From Clostridium sp. UBA6758 (GTDB lineage: Bacteria; Bacillota; Clostridia; Clostridiales; Clostridiaceae): 7,815 nucleotides of DNA. A program made the translations under genes and the position numbers. Shown here in pieces: positions 6,704 through 7,815 of this stretch. Each line of letters opens with the position of its first letter. The first letter of the stretch is position 1. The stretch covers positions 25,738 through 33,552 of the forward strand of contig DKGY01000018.1 of the NCBI GenBank assembly GCA_002453475.1. Direction: 5' to 3'. The notes beneath the pieces were generated by a model. It was not told the origin of the DNA. It worked only from the letters and a program-made list of their open reading frames with translations, and did no database searches.

Positions 6704-6731
6704 CTTATACAACCTTTGCGTAATTTGGCAA
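6704..6731 (-). promoter_or_regulatory. Candidate vegetative promoter for the M20-VanZ-DUF218 cluster
   Basis: The minus strand has TTGCCA (6731-6726) as -35 and TATAAG (6709-6704) as -10 with a 16-base spacer. It is the best hexamer pair seen in the gap between cstA and the M20-like gene and lies downstream of the cstA terminator. It would give a leader of about 150 bases containing both dyads at 6574-6616. Other AT-rich -10 look-alikes occur in the region, so confidence is moderate to low. Confidence 0.42.
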
Positions 6732-6744
6732 TATAATTATATTA

Positions 6745-6780
6745 TATGTAGATACTGCTACATAATAGATATTCTATTAT
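6745..6780. repeat. Two overlapping inverted repeats upstream of the candidate promoter
   Basis: TATGTAG/CTACATA (6745-6751 and 6758-6764) is a perfect 7-bp inverted repeat with a 6-base centre. ATAATAGA/TCTATTAT (6762-6769 and 6773-6780) is a perfect 8-bp repeat with a 3-base centre. They overlap by three bases and lie between the cstA terminator and the -35 of the candidate promoter, a position suited to an upstream regulator. Their AT richness makes chance plausible. Confidence 0.35.
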
Positions 6781-6788
6781 AACCATAA

Positions 6789-6828
6789 TAAAAGAGTCTA
6801 TTAATTAATTTATCAATAGGCTCTTTTA
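6789..6828 (-). terminator. Hairpin terminator after cstA, possibly bidirectional
   Basis: A 14-bp stem (6789-6802 with 6815-6828) and 12-base loop lies 49 bases after the cstA stop. On the minus strand the 3' arm ends in CTCTTTTA followed by TTATG, so the T run is short and partly inside the stem, and one internal pair is A-C. On the plus strand that pair is G-U and the stem is complete, also followed by an interrupted T run. It most likely ends cstA transcription. Confidence 0.65.
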
Positions 6829-6877
6829 CTATAAATATAACTTTTTATTTTCTATAAAATATGCTAACTATATTACT

Positions 6878-7815
6878 TTACATAGATTTAGTAGTACTTT
6901 TCTTTGAATTTTTATTTATTACTAATGTTTTATATGCTTCTACGATCAAAACTATAGCAAGAATAAATAGTATTAATGCAATTATACCTAATATATAGTT
7001 CGGAGTGGATGAGAAAATATACTCTTTAATTAATAGACCTAAAGCAGATAATGTAACAATAAACATGAATACCATGGGGATAATAGTTACTAAAGCTTTC
7101 TTTCCACTCTTAGTTAGCCATGCTGTTATAGCTAAAAGCGCAAGAGCTGCTAAAAGTTGATTAGCGGATCCAAATATTGGCCATATCTTGTTATATCCAT
7201 AAAGTATTAAACCAAAAGAGGCTAAAACAGTTATTCCAGTTGATACATACATATTTTTGCTAACAATATTCTTTCTTCCATCTTTCCCCTCACATAACTC
7301 TTGTAAAATATATCTGCCTATCCTAGTAGCTGTATCTAAGCTTGTAAGTGCGAAGGCTGAAAAGCACAAAGTAACAAATACTACACCAACTTGTTTAGAA
7401 ACTCCAAATCCACCCATAAAATTAGCAACACCATTTGCAAATATAGCAGCAGGTGTACCTTCTGCTTTAGATACATAACCTACAGCTATGAGAGCTATAA
7501 CAGCTACTATACCTTCAATAAGCATAGAACCATATCCTATAAGTTTAGCATCTGGTTCTTCTTTGTCAATCTGTTTGGATGTGGTACTTGAACTAACAAG
7601 AGAATGGAAACCTGAAATAGCACCACAAGCAACAGTTACAAATAAGAAAGGGAATAGAGTTTTCCCACCCACTTTAAAACCATTAAAAGCAGCTAATTCC
7701 AAAGCAGGACGTTTTATTACTATTCCAAGAAGAGCACCTATAATAATTCCGTATAGTAAAAATGAGCATAAATAATCTCTTGGTTGTAATAACATCCAGA
7801 CCGGTAATGTAGATG
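6878..7815 (-). CDS. cstA: CstA-family carbon starvation transporter (5' end outside window)
   Basis: This is a polytopic inner-membrane transporter. Family members CstA and BtsT of Escherichia coli take up peptides and/or pyruvate, typically under nutrient limitation. The visible part is 311 residues from the window edge to the TAA at 6880-6878. The frame stays open past the first in-window ATG (7795), reading PVWMLLQPRDYL across it, and this is a core CstA motif, so that ATG is internal and the true start is upstream. Further family motifs are ISGFHSLVSSSTTSKQ (visible residues about 66-81), LTSLDTATRIGRY (156-168) and IFGSANQLLAALALL (213-227). About eight hydrophobic helices can be drawn. 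The C-terminus ends in a short lysine/serine-rich tail. The protein appears to be the C-terminal part of a short clostridial-type CstA; total length cannot be judged. A hairpin follows the gene, so it is probably the last gene of its transcript. Substrate is not resolvable from this fragment. Confidence 0.94.
   Translation of the reverse strand, partial: STLPVWMLLQPRDYLCSFLLYGIIIGALLGIVIKRPALELAAFNGFKVGGKTLFPFLFVTVACGAISGFHSLVSSSTTSKQIDKEEPDAKLIGYGSMLIEGIVAVIALIAVGYVSKAEGTPAAIFANGVANFMGGFGVSKQVGVVFVTLCFSAFALTSLDTATRIGRYILQELCEGKDGRKNIVSKNMYVSTGITVLASFGLILYGYNKIWPIFGSANQLLAALALLAITAWLTKSGKKALVTIIPMVFMFIVTLSALGLLIKEYIFSSTPNYILGIIALILFILAIVLIVEAYKTLVINKNSKKSTTKSM

Larger units (their letters stand above)
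6546..6877. other. 332-bp intergenic region between cstA and the M20-like gene
   Basis: No credible gene was found; the longest ATG frames are under about 10 codons and lack ribosome binding sites. The region holds, from the cstA side, the cstA terminator, an overlapping pair of inverted repeats, a candidate promoter, and two adjacent dyads before the ribosome binding site of the M20-like gene. No T-box (AGGGTGGNACCGCG-like), purine riboswitch or other recognisable riboswitch core was seen. Confidence 0.7.

Noticed and set aside
6694..6720. Plus-strand mini-ORF of 9 codons in the cstA-M20 gap
   Set aside because: It is very short, lacks a ribosome binding site and overlaps the candidate minus-strand promoter.
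7257..7775. Three overlapping plus-strand open frames opposite cstA
   Set aside because: They overlap one another and the conserved CstA core on the other strand; typical antisense shadows.
7793..7795. ATG as the start of the cstA gene
   Set aside because: The frame remains open to the window edge and the conserved PVWMLLQPRDYL motif spans this ATG, so it is an internal methionine.

Overview
The window looks like chromosomal DNA from a low-GC Gram-positive anaerobe, most likely Clostridium in the broad sense. The support is strongly AT-rich sequence with AT-ending codons, purine-rich ribosome binding sites, AT-rich intergenic regions, and the single-chain, PurS-fused form of PurL typical of clostridia. 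The species cannot be told from the sequence alone. Every convincing gene lies on the minus strand, so transcription runs from base 7815 towards base 1. No mobile element, CRISPR array, tRNA or rRNA was seen.

In transcription order: (1) 7815-6878 is the C-terminal part of a CstA-family peptide/pyruvate transporter, whose 5' end is outside the window. It is followed by a hairpin terminator near 6789-6828. (2) 6877-6546 is a 332-bp intergenic region with a candidate promoter and several inverted repeats, two of them just before the next gene. (3) 6545-3854 is a tight three-gene cluster: an M20/PepV-like protein, a VanZ-family membrane protein and a DUF218 (YdcF/SanA/ElyC-like) membrane protein, with gaps of 3 and 4 bp. 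(4) After 96 bp comes a ROK-family sugar kinase, probably glucokinase, at 3757-2810, closed by a good intrinsic terminator. (5) 2809-2546 is a regulatory region with a PurBox-like pair and a perfect 9+9 bp palindrome. (6) 2545-1 is purL (FGAM synthase), which runs out of the window; the first 848 residues are present.

Functionally, purL is step 4 of de novo purine synthesis, the ROK kinase feeds hexose into glycolysis, and CstA imports carbon and nitrogen sources. The VanZ and DUF218 genes point to the cell envelope. The most unusual item is the M20-like protein. It keeps the whole PepV-type fold signature, but four positions expected to hold metal-binding or catalytic residues are replaced (Asp to Lys, Glu to Lys, lid His to Asp, C-terminal His to Tyr). 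It therefore looks like a conserved pseudoenzyme, translated with a membrane VanZ protein and a DUF218 protein. Both it and the VanZ gene also have start signals that do not fit their canonical start codons well.
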